DNA of 55,917 bases from an uncultured Bacteroidota bacterium (GCA_902515565.1 CABXVR010000007.1:1-55917); one strand, 5' to 3'. Positions 36,076 to 45,797 are shown, numbered from the stretch's first letter. Numbers and translations are program-made. The notes: a model not told the origin generated them from the letters alone.

Positions 36076-36888
36076 TTATTGATTTAAAACTTCGTTTTTG
36101 TAAAATTCTGTATATGTTTCAGAAAAAGTTTCTCTTGTTTGATAACTTAAGACAGGTTTTTTGGAAGATTTTAAATGATCTTGAACGTCTGTTGGAATTT
36201 TTTGAGAACCTAAAATTATAGCATCAGAAAAGTCTATAGCATTTTTCATTAAATTATTATATGAGGGATCCTTTAAACCTTTAATTAATTCTTCGTTTAT
36301 TTCATCAAATAAAATCTTGTCAACTAATTTTTTGTTTAAACTCTCGTCAAATGATTTGTCGTATACTGAAGTAACTATTTTACTATTTTCAAAAACAGGC
36401 TCATCTTTGTAGTAAGTTTTAAGATACAATGGGAAAAGGGAAGCCATCCAGCCATGAACATGTATTATGTCTGGGGACCAGTTCAATTTTCTAACCGTCT
36501 CAATAACACCTTTAGCAAAGAAAATAGCTCTTTCATCGTTATCATCATGAAGGTTGCCATTCTCGTCAGCAAAAGTAGATTTTCTCTTAAAATAATCTTC
36601 ATTATCGATAAAGTAAACTTGAATTCTTTCTTTTGGAATAGAAGCAACCTTAATTATTAATGGCATATCTAAATCATCAATAACCAAATTAATTCCAGAT
36701 AATCTAATAACTTCGTGTAACTGGTGCCTTCTTTCATTTATATTACCGTACCTGGGCATAAATATCCTAATCTGACCACCTTGTTTATTTATCATTTTAG
36801 GAATTTCAAAAGACATTGATGAAATTTCATTTTCAGGAAGATAAGGAACAACTTCAGATGAAACGTATAATATTTTTTTCTCTTTCAT
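36076..36888 (-). CDS. Glycogen/starch synthase-like protein, GT5 N-terminal domain only
   Basis: This 270-residue protein matches the N-terminal domain of GT5 glycogen synthases (KILYVSSEVVPYLPENEISSM, IRIFMPRYGNINERRHQLHEV, VYFIDNEDYFKRK, IIHVHGWMASLFPLYLKTYY). The ADP-glucose-binding K-T/V-G-G-L motif after the first strand is replaced by ENEISS, and the C-terminal Rossmann domain is absent; GT5 enzymes usually have about 470 or more residues. It is therefore unlikely to be a synthase. Such short proteins recur in Bacteroidota upstream of panC. It may be regulatory or structural. Confidence 0.75.
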   Translation of the reverse strand: MKEKKILYVSSEVVPYLPENEISSMSFEIPKMINKQGGQIRIFMPRYGNINERRHQLHEVIRLSGINLVIDDLDMPLIIKVASIPKERIQVYFIDNEDYFKRKSTFADENGNLHDDNDERAIFFAKGVIETVRKLNWSPDIIHVHGWMASLFPLYLKTYYKDEPVFENSKIVTSVYDKSFDESLNKKLVDKILFDEINEELIKGLKDPSYNNLMKNAIDFSDAIILGSQKIPTDVQDHLKSSKKPVLSYQTRETFSETYTEFYKNEVLNQ

Positions 36889-36962
36889 TTCCGTGTATTA
36901 AAGATTATTAACTGCAAAAAGTAGCAAAATTACAAAAATTATGCAGATTAATTGTAATATAT

Positions 36963-36970
36963 TAAATTTG
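36963..36970 (+). promoter_or_regulatory. -7 element (TAAATTTG) before panC
   Basis: It fits TAnnTTTG, 23 bases before the panC ATG. On the opposite strand TAATTTTG at 36925-36932 (reverse) could serve the divergent glycogen-synthase-like gene. Neither has a clear TTTG box. Confidence 0.4.
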
Positions 36971-36993
36971 CGTGCTGTTAAAGTTTTATTAAA

Positions 36994-37830
36994 ATGAAGT
37001 TATTTCATAAAAAATTAGAGCTAATTGATCACTTAGACCATCTACGAAAATTAGGTTCAGACATAGGTTTTGTTCCAACTATGGGGGCATTACATAATGG
37101 TCATTTGTCATTATTAAAAAAATCATTATTAAATAATAAAGTGACAGTTGTGAGTATTTTTGTTAATCCTACACAGTTTTCTAGTTCTACGGATTTATCA
37201 ACTTATCCAAATAAACTCAAAGAAGACTGTAGTTTATTAAAAACAATTTCTGATGAAATTTTAGTTTTTGCACCAGATTCTAAAGAAATATATGGAGATA
37301 AAATGTATGTAAATTCATATGATTTTAAAGGACTTGATGACTTTATGGAGGGTGAATTTAGAAACAATCACTTTGAGGGTGTTGCAACTGTTGTTGAATT
37401 ACTATTAAATGTTGTAAATCCTGATACAGCATATTTTGGAGAAAAAGACTTTCAACAATTACAAATAATTAAAAGTTTAGAAACCAATATTAATATTGTT
37501 GGTTGTAAAACTCAAAGAGAAAAAAGTGGCTTAGCCTTAAGCTCACGAAACCATAAACTATCTTTAAAATCTAAAAAAATAGCTTCAAATATTTTTAAGA
37601 ATCTAACTTTTATAAAATCCAACATATCCAATCACAAAATTGAAGAGTTAACAAATATAGTTAGTGATAAAATCAATTCTTTTGATCAAATGAATTTAGA
37701 GTATTTAATTATTGCTGATGAAGATAAATTAGTTCCTACAGATTCTATAAATTTAAAAAAAAAATATAGAGCTTTTATTTCTGTTTTTGTTGATGGAATC
37801 AGATTAATTGATAATATTGCACTTAATTAA
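36994..37830 (+). CDS. panC: Pantoate--beta-alanine ligase
   Basis: It condenses pantoate with beta-alanine using ATP, the last step of pantothenate synthesis. The HxGH-type motif is TMGALHNGHLSLL (about 29-41), with FVNPTQF, YFGEKDFQQL near 148-157 and the KMSK-like region LALSSRNHKL near 183. The 278 residues are normal. It heads the panC-panD-flippase unit, with seven bases to panD, which makes its beta-alanine substrate. Confidence 0.94.
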   Translation: MKLFHKKLELIDHLDHLRKLGSDIGFVPTMGALHNGHLSLLKKSLLNNKVTVVSIFVNPTQFSSSTDLSTYPNKLKEDCSLLKTISDEILVFAPDSKEIYGDKMYVNSYDFKGLDDFMEGEFRNNHFEGVATVVELLLNVVNPDTAYFGEKDFQQLQIIKSLETNINIVGCKTQREKSGLALSSRNHKLSLKSKKIASNIFKNLTFIKSNISNHKIEELTNIVSDKINSFDQMNLEYLIIADEDKLVPTDSINLKKKYRAFISVFVDGIRLIDNIALN

Positions 37831-37837
37831 ATTTTAG

Positions 37838-38188
37838 ATGAAGATTCAAATTTTAAAATCAAAAATTCACAGAGTTAAAGTAACTGGAGCTGACTTAAAT
37901 TATATTGGAAGTATTACTATAGATGAAGATTTGATGGATGCGGCTAATATAATTGAGGGTGAAAAAATTCAAATAGTTAACAATAATAACGGAGAAAGAT
38001 TTGACACTTATGTTATCCCAGGGCAGAGAAATTCTGGGGAAATCACTGTTAATGGCGCTGCAGCAAGAAAAGTTCAGGTAAATGATGTTCTTATTTTAAT
38101 CACATATGCTTTTATGTCTTTAAAGAAAGCAAAATCTTTTAATCCAACTATAGTGTTCCCAGATGAAAAAACTAATTTATTAAAGTAG
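37838..38188 (+). CDS. panD: Aspartate 1-decarboxylase
   Basis: It makes beta-alanine from aspartate through a pyruvoyl group. The proenzyme self-cleaves at Gly24-Ser25 (NYIGSITID), exactly the usual position, and Ser25 becomes the pyruvoyl cofactor. Other conserved segments are [14 protein letters not shown] and [17 protein letters not shown]. The 116 residues are typical. It is directly downstream of panC. Confidence 0.95.
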   Translation: MKIQILKSKIHRVKVTGADLNYIGSITIDEDLMDAANIIEGEKIQIVNNNNGERFDTYVIPGQRNSGEITVNGAAARKVQVNDVLILITYAFMSLKKAKSFNPTIVFPDEKTNLLK

Positions 38189-38192
38189 ATTT

Positions 38193-39161
38193 TTGAATAA
38201 AAAAACAATAAAGTATATAAAAATTATTTTACCTATATCAATTGGGTTATTGCTTGTGTTTTATTCTTTTTCAAAAATATCGATTGATCAAATTTTTTTC
38301 TATTTAAAAAAGTCTAACCCTTATTGGATTTTACTTGGTATATTTTTTGGAACCTTAAGCCATATTTCAAGATCTTACCGATGGAATTATTTGTTAAATC
38401 CTTTAGGATATAAAATAACTTTTTTAAACAGTTTTTTTGCTGTATTCTCTGCTTACTTAATTAATTTAACTGTTCCAAGAGCTGGAGATGTAGCAAGAGC
38501 AACTATAATCTCTAAATACGAAAATATTCCTTTTGATAAAACTCTTGGAACAGTTATAGCAGAAAGAATTGCAGATTTAATTTGTGCTTTCTCAATAATA
38601 TGTTTGGCAGTTTTTTTAAAAAAAGATTTTATAACAAATTTGATTTTAGAAAAATTCAATTCAATGAGCGTATTTTCATTAGTTTTTGGTTTAATAATAA
38701 TTATTTCATTCTTGGCAGGTTTAAATTATATTTTCCCATCTCTAAAAACAAAACTTAAATCGTTTCTGAAAGGAATTTTTGAAGGTGTTTTAGCAATAAC
38801 AAAAATGAAACACAGGTGGGCATTTATTTTTCATACCATTTTTATATGGATTATGTATGTTCTAATGTTTTATGTTACATCTTTGTCGATGCAGGAATTT
38901 AACAATATATCCTTTGCGCCAATTTTAATAGGTTTTATTTTAGGAATGTTTTCTATAGGAGCAACAAACGGAGGAATAGGAACATACCCAGAAGCTGTTG
39001 TAATTGCATTTTCACTTTTTAGTATTGCTGAAGATCCTAGCCGTGCATTTGGTTGGATTATGTGGTCATCGCAAACAATAATGATTATTATCTTTGGTGG
39101 AATCTCACTATTATTACTTCCTATTTACAACAATCACAGAAATAAGTCAATTACTAATTAG
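38193..39161 (+). CDS. Flippase-like membrane protein (LPG synthase TM / UPF0104 family)
   Basis: This 322-residue protein has about eight membrane helices and the family hallmarks: GTLSHISRSYRWNYLL, the NLTVPRAGDVARATIISKYE segment and GATNGGIGTYPEAV near residue 255. Relatives form the lipid-flipping part of MprF and stand-alone lipid transporters. Translation appears to begin at TTG (38193), four bases after the panD stop; no ATG is suitably placed. Substrate unknown. Confidence 0.8.
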   Translation: MNKKTIKYIKIILPISIGLLLVFYSFSKISIDQIFFYLKKSNPYWILLGIFFGTLSHISRSYRWNYLLNPLGYKITFLNSFFAVFSAYLINLTVPRAGDVARATIISKYENIPFDKTLGTVIAERIADLICAFSIICLAVFLKKDFITNLILEKFNSMSVFSLVFGLIIIISFLAGLNYIFPSLKTKLKSFLKGIFEGVLAITKMKHRWAFIFHTIFIWIMYVLMFYVTSLSMQEFNNISFAPILIGFILGMFSIGATNGGIGTYPEAVVIAFSLFSIAEDPSRAFGWIMWSSQTIMIIIFGGISLLLLPIYNNHRNKSITN

Positions 39162-39213
39162 TTTTTTACATATTTTATTACCTTCACATTGATTAAAAAT
39201 ATTAATAATATAT

Positions 39214-40362
39214 ATGTTAAAAATTAAGGTCTTAATACTGTTTTTTTTAATAAACACCTCTTTCTCTCAAACTACATATGAGAGTTTTGAATCTGAATTT
39301 TTAAGTGACTCTCGTGAGTTAAAAATCCAGTTACCCAGAAATTATGATGAAAATACTAAGAAAAACTATCCTTTAATTATTGTTTTAGACGGCGACTATA
39401 TGTTTGAGGCTGTTTCGGGAAGTGTTGATTATTTGTCATATTGGGGAGATATCCCTGAATCCATAATAGTTGGTATTAATCAAATTGATTCGAGATATGA
39501 TGACTGCAGTGTTTTAGATAATATAGACTTTATTCCTATTTCTTCAAGCGCAAATTTTTTCGATTTCATTTCACAAGAATTGATCCCTTTTTTTGATAAA
39601 AACTATCGTACAACGAAATTTAAATTAGCCGTCGGTCATGAGGCAACTGCAAATTATATTAATTATTTTTTGTTAAATACTAAAACTTCAATTTCAGGTT
39701 TTATTGCAATTAGCCCAAAGTTTTCATACAATATGGAAAATTATATAATTAAAAGGTTTGACAAAATAAAAACCAATATTTTCTATTATATAGTCAGCTC
39801 CAATAAAGACTTTAAGTCGATCAATGAAAGGGCTAAGATGTTATCTGAAAATCTTTTGACTTTAAATAATGATAAAGTGTCGTTTAAATATAAACAGTAT
39901 GAAAACCTTACTCATTATAATCTGCCTATACACTCAATTTCTGAAGGTATTGAACATGTTTTTGCTACTTATTCAGCTATTAATTCTATAGAGTATGACT
40001 CATTTTTAAGTAAAATCCAAACCTCACCAGTCAAATATTTGATTGATAAATATGAAAATATTTATAATTATTATGGAGTTGATAAAGATGTTTTAATCAA
40101 CGATTTTAGAGCTATTGAAAAATATATTGAAGAAAGTGAGCAGTTTAAATACTACAAAGATCTCTCAAAATTAGCTCTTGATAAATACCCAAAAACAATT
40201 TTAGGAAGCTATTTTATGGGCCTCTACCACGAAAGAAATGGAGATATTAGAAAAGCAATGCATATTTATAGATCTGCATATACTTTAGAAGATGTTGAAG
40301 GAATTACAAAAGATGAGTTGTTAGAAAGGGCAGATTTAATTAACCAAGATTTACAGTACTAA
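39214..40362 (+). CDS. Esterase-fold (alpha/beta hydrolase) secreted protein lacking the nucleophile serine
   Basis: This 382-residue protein has a signal peptide (about 1-19, SFSQ), an esterase D/enterochelin-esterase fold (YPLIIVLDGDYMF; ELIPFFDKNYRTT) and a C-terminal helical, TPR-like tail (about 300-382; GLYHERNGDIRKAMHIYRSAY). At the nucleophile elbow the usual GHSxGG is GHEATA, with Glu143 in the serine position. A histidine near the expected place remains (LTHYNLP). It is probably not a conventional serine esterase. The stop overlaps the radA start by one base. Confidence 0.75.
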   Translation: MLKIKVLILFFLINTSFSQTTYESFESEFLSDSRELKIQLPRNYDENTKKNYPLIIVLDGDYMFEAVSGSVDYLSYWGDIPESIIVGINQIDSRYDDCSVLDNIDFIPISSSANFFDFISQELIPFFDKNYRTTKFKLAVGHEATANYINYFLLNTKTSISGFIAISPKFSYNMENYIIKRFDKIKTNIFYYIVSSNKDFKSINERAKMLSENLLTLNNDKVSFKYKQYENLTHYNLPIHSISEGIEHVFATYSAINSIEYDSFLSKIQTSPVKYLIDKYENIYNYYGVDKDVLINDFRAIEKYIEESEQFKYYKDLSKLALDKYPKTILGSYFMGLYHERNGDIRKAMHIYRSAYTLEDVEGITKDELLERADLINQDLQY

Positions 40363-41720
40363 TGAGTAAAGTTAAAACAACTTTTATTTGTAATAATTGT
40401 GGAACTAATTTTCCAAAATGGCAAGGTCAGTGTACATCATGTAAAAGTTGGAATTCTATTTCGGAAGAAGTTATTTTAAAGACCAAAAGTAACACTTGGG
40501 AGACAGAAAGCGTTAAAAGTATAAAATCAACTACACCCCAAAAAATCTCTGATATTGTTTACAAAGAAGAGAATAGACTAGTCACCTCAGACACTGAATT
40601 TAATAGGGTTTTAGGTGGAGGTATTGTTCCCGGGTCGCTTACCTTATTAGGGGGTGAACCTGGAATTGGTAAAAGCACCTTATTATTACAAATAGCTATT
40701 AGCTTACCATATTCTACCCTTTATGTTTCTGGTGAGGAAAGTCAAAGTCAAATTAAAATGAGGGCAAATAGAATGAATCATGAAAGTGATGATTGCTATG
40801 TTCTAACTGAGATTAGTTTGGAAAGTATATTTAAGCAAATTAAAAAAATCCAACCTCAAATATTAATTATAGATTCTATTCAAACATTAAAAACTGAATT
40901 AGTTGATTCAACACCAGGAAGTGTATCACAAATAAAAACTTGCACTTCTGAACTTATTAATTTCGCAAAAAAAACATCAACCCCTGTTATTATTATTGGA
41001 CATATCACAAAAGACGGAAATATTGCTGGTCCAAAGATATTAGAGCACATGGTAGATACTGTGCTTCAATTTGAGGGAGACAGGAATCATGTTTACAGAA
41101 TTCTAAGAGTCAATAAAAACAGATTTGGGTCAACAAATGAAATTGGTGTTTATGAAATGAATGTTAAAGGATTAAAAGAAATCAATAATCCATCAGAGAT
41201 ATTAATATCTAAAAAAAATCAAGAACTTAGTGGAAATGCAATATCAGCATCAATTGAAGGTATGAGGCCCTTTATGATTGAAGTTCAGGCATTGGTTAGT
41301 ACCGCAGTTTATGGTACTCCACAAAGAAGTTCTACTGGTTATAACTCAAAAAGATTAAACATGCTCTTAGCTGTGTTAGAAAAAAGAGTTGGCTTTAGAT
41401 TAGCTTCAAAAGATGTTTTTTTAAATATTACGGGTGGAATTTCTGTGGATGATACAGCACTTGATCTTGCTGTTGTTGCTGCTATTATCTCGTCTAACGA
41501 AGATTTAGTTTTAAATGAAAAATATTGTTTTGCGGCAGAGGTTGGTCTTTCAGGTGAAATAAGACCCGTACAAAGACTTGAACAAAGAATTACTGAAGCT
41601 GAAAAACTTGGGTTTTCAAAAATATTTGTCTCAAAGTTCAGTAAGCTTAATATCTCTACGAAATCCATTAAAATTATATTTTTATCAAAGATTGAAGATT
41701 TAATTAATAATTTAAATTAA
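40362..41720 (+). CDS. radA: DNA repair protein RadA
   Basis: This RecA-like helicase drives branch migration in recombination. The four-cysteine zinc finger is intact (Cys10, Cys13, Cys24, Cys27), the Walker A motif is GGEPGIGKST near 95-105, the RadA-specific KNRFGS motif is present and the C-terminal Lon-protease-like domain is complete (GGISVDDTALDLAVVAAI; GEIRPVQRLEQRI). The 452 residues are normal. Confidence 0.95.
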   Translation: MSKVKTTFICNNCGTNFPKWQGQCTSCKSWNSISEEVILKTKSNTWETESVKSIKSTTPQKISDIVYKEENRLVTSDTEFNRVLGGGIVPGSLTLLGGEPGIGKSTLLLQIAISLPYSTLYVSGEESQSQIKMRANRMNHESDDCYVLTEISLESIFKQIKKIQPQILIIDSIQTLKTELVDSTPGSVSQIKTCTSELINFAKKTSTPVIIIGHITKDGNIAGPKILEHMVDTVLQFEGDRNHVYRILRVNKNRFGSTNEIGVYEMNVKGLKEINNPSEILISKKNQELSGNAISASIEGMRPFMIEVQALVSTAVYGTPQRSSTGYNSKRLNMLLAVLEKRVGFRLASKDVFLNITGGISVDDTALDLAVVAAIISSNEDLVLNEKYCFAAEVGLSGEIRPVQRLEQRITEAEKLGFSKIFVSKFSKLNISTKSIKIIFLSKIEDLINNLN

Positions 41721-41785
41721 TTTCTAGAGATACTTCTAATAAGAATATAACTAAATTTAGTATTTTCGCAACTAGTTTATAAAAC

Positions 41786-44700
41786 ATGATATTTCCTGAT
41801 TATAACAATTTAAATCTTTCTAAAATAGGTGATGAAATCTTATCCTATTGGAAGGATAACAATATTTTTGAAAAATCTGTTCAATCAAGAGAAGGCGCAA
41901 AGCCATTTATCTTTTTTGAAGGACCTCCATCTGCTAATGGACTTCCCGGAATTCACCATGTATTAGCCAGAACAATTAAAGATATTTTTCCCAGATACAA
42001 AACCATGAAAGGTTTTCAAGTTAATAGAAAAGCAGGTTGGGATACACACGGATTACCAATTGAACTTGGTGTTGAAAAAAAATTAGGAATCACTAAAGAA
42101 GATATTGGCACAAAAATTTCTGTTGAAGATTACAATTCTGAATGCAAGAAAGAGGTAATGAAGTATACTCACATATGGAACGATTTGACTTCTAAAATGG
42201 GTTACTGGGTAAACATGAATGATCCATATATTACATACGAATCCAAATATATGGAAAGTGTATGGTGGTTATTAAAAGAAATCTACAAAAAAAACTTAAT
42301 TTATAAAGGTTACACCATACAACCATATTCGCCTAAAGCAGGAACAGGTTTAAGCTCTCATGAATTGAATCAGCCTGGAACTTACCAAGACGTTACTGAC
42401 ACTACTGTCACGGCCCAATTTAAAGCTGTTGAAAATACTTTACCAAGCTTTTTGCAAATAAACTCTCCTGTGTATTTTTTAGCATGGACTACCACACCTT
42501 GGACCCTACCAAGTAATACAGCCCTAACAGTTGGTTCTAAGATTGAATATGTGTTAGTTAAATCTTATAATCAATACACTTTTGAACTTACAAATGTAAT
42601 ATTAGCTAAAGCTTTAGTATCGAAACAGTTTAATGGTAAATACTTTGAGGTTAATAATTTAGAAGAAGTAGATAATTTCAAAAAAGAGGATAAAAAAATT
42701 CCTTATTTCATTTTTAATTCATTTAAAGGTAAAGATTTACTCAACATTAAATATGAGCAACTTTTAAATTATGCATTACCAAATGATAACCCCGAAAATG
42801 CATTTAGAGTTATTGCTGGTGATTTTGTTACAACTGAAGATGGAACAGGTATTGTTCACACAGCACCCACTTTTGGAGCTGACGATGCTTTAGTAGCAAA
42901 ACAAGCTTGCCCTGAAATACCACCATTACTTGTAAAAGATGAAAATGATAATTTAGTCCCATTGGTTGATTTACAAGGAAAGTTCAGGCCAGAAATGAAA
43001 GAGTTTGCTGGTAAATTTGTAAAAAACGAATACTATACTGATGATAATATTCCAGACAAATCAATTGATGTAGAGTTAGCAATTAAATTAAAAATAGAAA
43101 ATAAGGCATTTAAAGTAGAAAAATACAAACATAGTTACCCTAATTGTTGGAGAACTGATAAGCCAATTCTCTACTACCCATTGGATTCTTGGTTTATTAA
43201 AGTTTCAAAATTTAAAGAGACTATGTATGACTTGAATAAAAGTATTAATTGGAAACCAAAATCAACAGGTGAAGGAAGGTTTGGAAATTGGTTAGAAAAT
43301 GCTAATGATTGGAATTTGTCTAGGTCAAGATTTTGGGGAATTCCATTGCCTATTTGGAGAACTGAAGATGGTAAAGAGGTTATTTGTATTGGCTCAATTG
43401 AAGAGTTGAAATATGAAATGCAACAATCTGTTGCTGCAGGGTTTATGAAGGAAGACATATACAAGGAATTTATTGTAGATGATTTTTCTAAAACAAATTA
43501 TGATAAAGTTGATTTACATAAAAACATTGTTGATAAAATTATTTTATGTTCAAAAAGTGGTGAAAAAATGCTTAGAGAACCAGACCTAATAGATGTTTGG
43601 TTTGATTCTGGAAGTATGCCTTATGCTCAATGGCACTATCCTTTTGAAAACAAAACTCTAATTAATGACAACAAGGCTTTCCCTGCTGATTTTATTGCTG
43701 AAGGAGTTGACCAGACAAGAGGTTGGTTTTACACCCTTCATGCAATTGGAACTTCTGTTTTTAATTCTATTGCCTATAAAAATGTGGTATCCAACGGATT
43801 AGTTTTAGATAAAAACGGACAAAAGATGTCTAAAAGACTAGGTAACGCTGTTGATCCATTTATGACAATTGCTGATTATGGACCTGATGCAACTAGATGG
43901 TATATGATATCAAATTCTAATCCTTGGGACAATTTAAAATTTGATATTAACGGAATTGAAGAGGTCAAAAGAAAATTTTTTGGCACCCTATATAACACAT
44001 ATTCCTTTTTTGTGCTTTATGCTAATATTGATAAATTTAATTATTCTGAAGATGAAATAGACATTAGTAGTAGGCCAGAAATTGATAGATGGATTTTATC
44101 TGAGCTGAACACTTTGATTAAAAATGTAGATAAATTTTATTCTGAATATGAGCCAACAAAAGTAGCTAGAAGTATTTCTGATTTCACAGTTGAGATATTA
44201 AGTAATTGGTATGTGAGACTTTCAAGAAGAAGATTCTGGAAAGGAGATTATGAGTCAGATAAAATATCAGCATATCAAACCCTTTATACTTGCCTTTTAA
44301 CTATTTCAAAATTAGCAGCACCTGTAGCTCCATTTTTTATGGATAAGTTATTTTTAGACTTAACTAAAAATATTTCTAAGAAAGACCATGAAAGTGTGCA
44401 TTTAACTAATTTTCCAATTTATAATGAGTTATTGATTGACTCTAATTTAGAAAGAAAAATGAAGTATGCTCAAAAAATATCTTCATTGACTTTATCTCTT
44501 AGAGCTAAAGAAAAAATAAAAGTTAGACAGCCATTAAATAAGATTATGATACCTGTTTCTAACTCTGATCAAAAAAATGAAATTAAAGCGGTCTCAGATT
44601 TGATCAAAAATGAAGTTAATGTTAAAGAAATTGAATTATTAGAGGGCGCATCAGATATTTTGGTAAAAAATATTAAGCCAAACTTCAAAACCCTTGGACC

Positions 44701-45184
44701 AAAGTATGGTAGATTAATGAAGGATATTTCAAATGTTGTTAGTAGTTTAAATGCAGAAGACATAAAAAAATTAGAACAAACAGGCAATATTGAACTTGTC
44801 ATTAATGAAAAAAGTATTATTTTCGAGTTCAGTGATTTTGAAATAGTATCACAGGATATTGAAGGCTGGCTTGTTGCACATGAAGGGGCACTTACGGTTG
44901 CTTTAGATATAGTGATTGATAAAAATTTAAAAGACGAAGGAATCTCAAGAGAGTTTGTAAGTAAAATACAAACTATGAGAAAGAACTCAGGTTTTGAAGT
45001 TACCGATAGAATAAATATTTTTATTAAACACGATTCTAATATTGTAGATGCAATTGATAATAATGTAAATTATATAAAATCTGAAACCTTAGCAGAGGAT
45101 TTAAAAATTGTAAAAGAGTTAAATGAAGGAGATGAAATATCTTTTGATAACATCAAAACGAAAATAAGTATAAATAAAATTTAA
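41786..45184 (+). CDS. ileS: Isoleucine--tRNA ligase, long (eukaryote-like) type
   Basis: This class I synthetase is 1132 residues long, the long type usual in Bacteroidota. The HIGH-equivalent is GLPGIHH (52-58), the KMSKS-equivalent is KMSKR (680-684), the editing domain lies at about 200-400 (WTTTPWTLPSNTALTVG; FVTTEDGTGIVHTAPTFGADDA) and an anticodon-binding region follows about 770. The long type is associated with natural mupirocin insensitivity in other bacteria. The next gene, dksA-like, begins four bases after the stop. Confidence 0.96.
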   Translation: MIFPDYNNLNLSKIGDEILSYWKDNNIFEKSVQSREGAKPFIFFEGPPSANGLPGIHHVLARTIKDIFPRYKTMKGFQVNRKAGWDTHGLPIELGVEKKLGITKEDIGTKISVEDYNSECKKEVMKYTHIWNDLTSKMGYWVNMNDPYITYESKYMESVWWLLKEIYKKNLIYKGYTIQPYSPKAGTGLSSHELNQPGTYQDVTDTTVTAQFKAVENTLPSFLQINSPVYFLAWTTTPWTLPSNTALTVGSKIEYVLVKSYNQYTFELTNVILAKALVSKQFNGKYFEVNNLEEVDNFKKEDKKIPYFIFNSFKGKDLLNIKYEQLLNYALPNDNPENAFRVIAGDFVTTEDGTGIVHTAPTFGADDALVAKQACPEIPPLLVKDENDNLVPLVDLQGKFRPEMKEFAGKFVKNEYYTDDNIPDKSIDVELAIKLKIENKAFKVEKYKHSYPNCWRTDKPILYYPLDSWFIKVSKFKETMYDLNKSINWKPKSTGEGRFGNWLENANDWNLSRSRFWGIPLPIWRTEDGKEVICIGSIEELKYEMQQSVAAGFMKEDIYKEFIVDDFSKTNYDKVDLHKNIVDKIILCSKSGEKMLREPDLIDVWFDSGSMPYAQWHYPFENKTLINDNKAFPADFIAEGVDQTRGWFYTLHAIGTSVFNSIAYKNVVSNGLVLDKNGQKMSKRLGNAVDPFMTIADYGPDATRWYMISNSNPWDNLKFDINGIEEVKRKFFGTLYNTYSFFVLYANIDKFNYSEDEIDISSRPEIDRWILSELNTLIKNVDKFYSEYEPTKVARSISDFTVEILSNWYVRLSRRRFWKGDYESDKISAYQTLYTCLLTISKLAAPVAPFFMDKLFLDLTKNISKKDHESVHLTNFPIYNELLIDSNLERKMKYAQKISSLTLSLRAKEKIKVRQPLNKIMIPVSNSDQKNEIKAVSDLIKNEVNVKEIELLEGASDILVKNIKPNFKTLGPKYGRLMKDISNVVSSLNAEDIKKLEQTGNIELVINEKSIIFEFSDFEIVSQDIEGWLVAHEGALTVALDIVIDKNLKDEGISREFVSKIQTMRKNSGFEVTDRINIFIKHDSNIVDAIDNNVNYIKSETLAEDLKIVKELNEGDEISFDNIKTKISINKI

Positions 45185-45188
45185 AGAC

Positions 45189-45572
45189 ATGTCTGCAGAA
45201 ACAAAATACAAATATTCTGATAAGGATTTAGCAACATTTAAAAAATTAATTACAGAAAAAATCAATAAAGCAAATCACGATTTGGAGTTAATAAAAAGTG
45301 CTTATTTAAACGACCATAACAATGGTACTGAAGACACTTCCCCAACATTTAAAGCCTTTGATGAAGGTAGCGCTGTTATGAGTAAAGAATCTAACTCTCA
45401 ATTAGCTATTCGCCAGGAAAAATTTATAAGAGATTTAAAAACAGCTCTTATAAGAATTGAAAATAAGACCTATGGAATATGCAGGGTTACTGGAAAACTA
45501 ATTAATAAAAAAAGATTAGAATTAGTTCCACATGCAACATTAAGTATCGAAGCTAAAAATATGCAAAAGTAG
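45189..45572 (+). CDS. TraR/DksA-family transcription factor
   Basis: This 127-residue protein has a coiled-coil N-terminal part and the family end YGICRVTGKLINKKRLELVPHATLSIEAK. Only Cys98 of the four zinc-finger cysteines remains, a common state in Bacteroidota that implies a zinc-free fold. DksA proteins enter the RNA-polymerase secondary channel and modify initiation with ppGpp. It is co-transcribed with ileS. In my recollection lspA often follows this gene in Flavobacteriia; it does not here. Confidence 0.85.
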   Translation: MSAETKYKYSDKDLATFKKLITEKINKANHDLELIKSAYLNDHNNGTEDTSPTFKAFDEGSAVMSKESNSQLAIRQEKFIRDLKTALIRIENKTYGICRVTGKLINKKRLELVPHATLSIEAKNMQK

Positions 45573-45630
45573 TCTCTCCGTATATAAATTCTTTCACCTA
45601 CGCTTGATAGGTAGTTAAATTACTAATTAA

Positions 45631-45744
45631 CTATCGAATTTTTCTTTTAAAGATATTCCTTTTTCTACGTGAATATCCTTTAAATGAAAATATATTGGCA
45701 AGACCAGATAGAAAGATAGATAAAAACGATTTTTTTGTTCTCAT
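45631..45744 (-). CDS. Possible 37-residue basic micro-protein
   Basis: An ATG-started reverse frame gives MRTKKSFLSIFLSGLANIF followed by a highly basic tail (RRKRNIFKRKIR). One hydrophobic helix plus basic tail could be a small membrane protein, or the stub of a lost gene, in the 225-bp gap between the dksA-like gene and uvrC. No homology is recognised and the frame may be fortuitous. Confidence 0.2.
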   Translation of the reverse strand: MRTKKSFLSIFLSGLANIFSFKGYSRRKRNIFKRKIR

Positions 45745-45785
45745 TTTAGGAAGATAAACAATTTTTTAAACATTGTTAAATAATT

Positions 45786-45793
45786 TACCTTTG
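45786..45793 (+). promoter_or_regulatory. -7 element (TACCTTTG) directly before uvrC
   Basis: It fits TAnnTTTG and ends four bases before the ATG, implying a leaderless start or a chance match. No spaced TTTG box was found. Confidence 0.3.
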
Positions 45794-45797
45794 GAGA

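Noticed and set aside
45600-45660. Two small stem-loops (ACCTA/TAGGT and AGTTAA/TTAACT) after the dksA-like gene
   Set aside because: Stems of five to six bases without a T-run; insufficient for a terminator or RNA gene.
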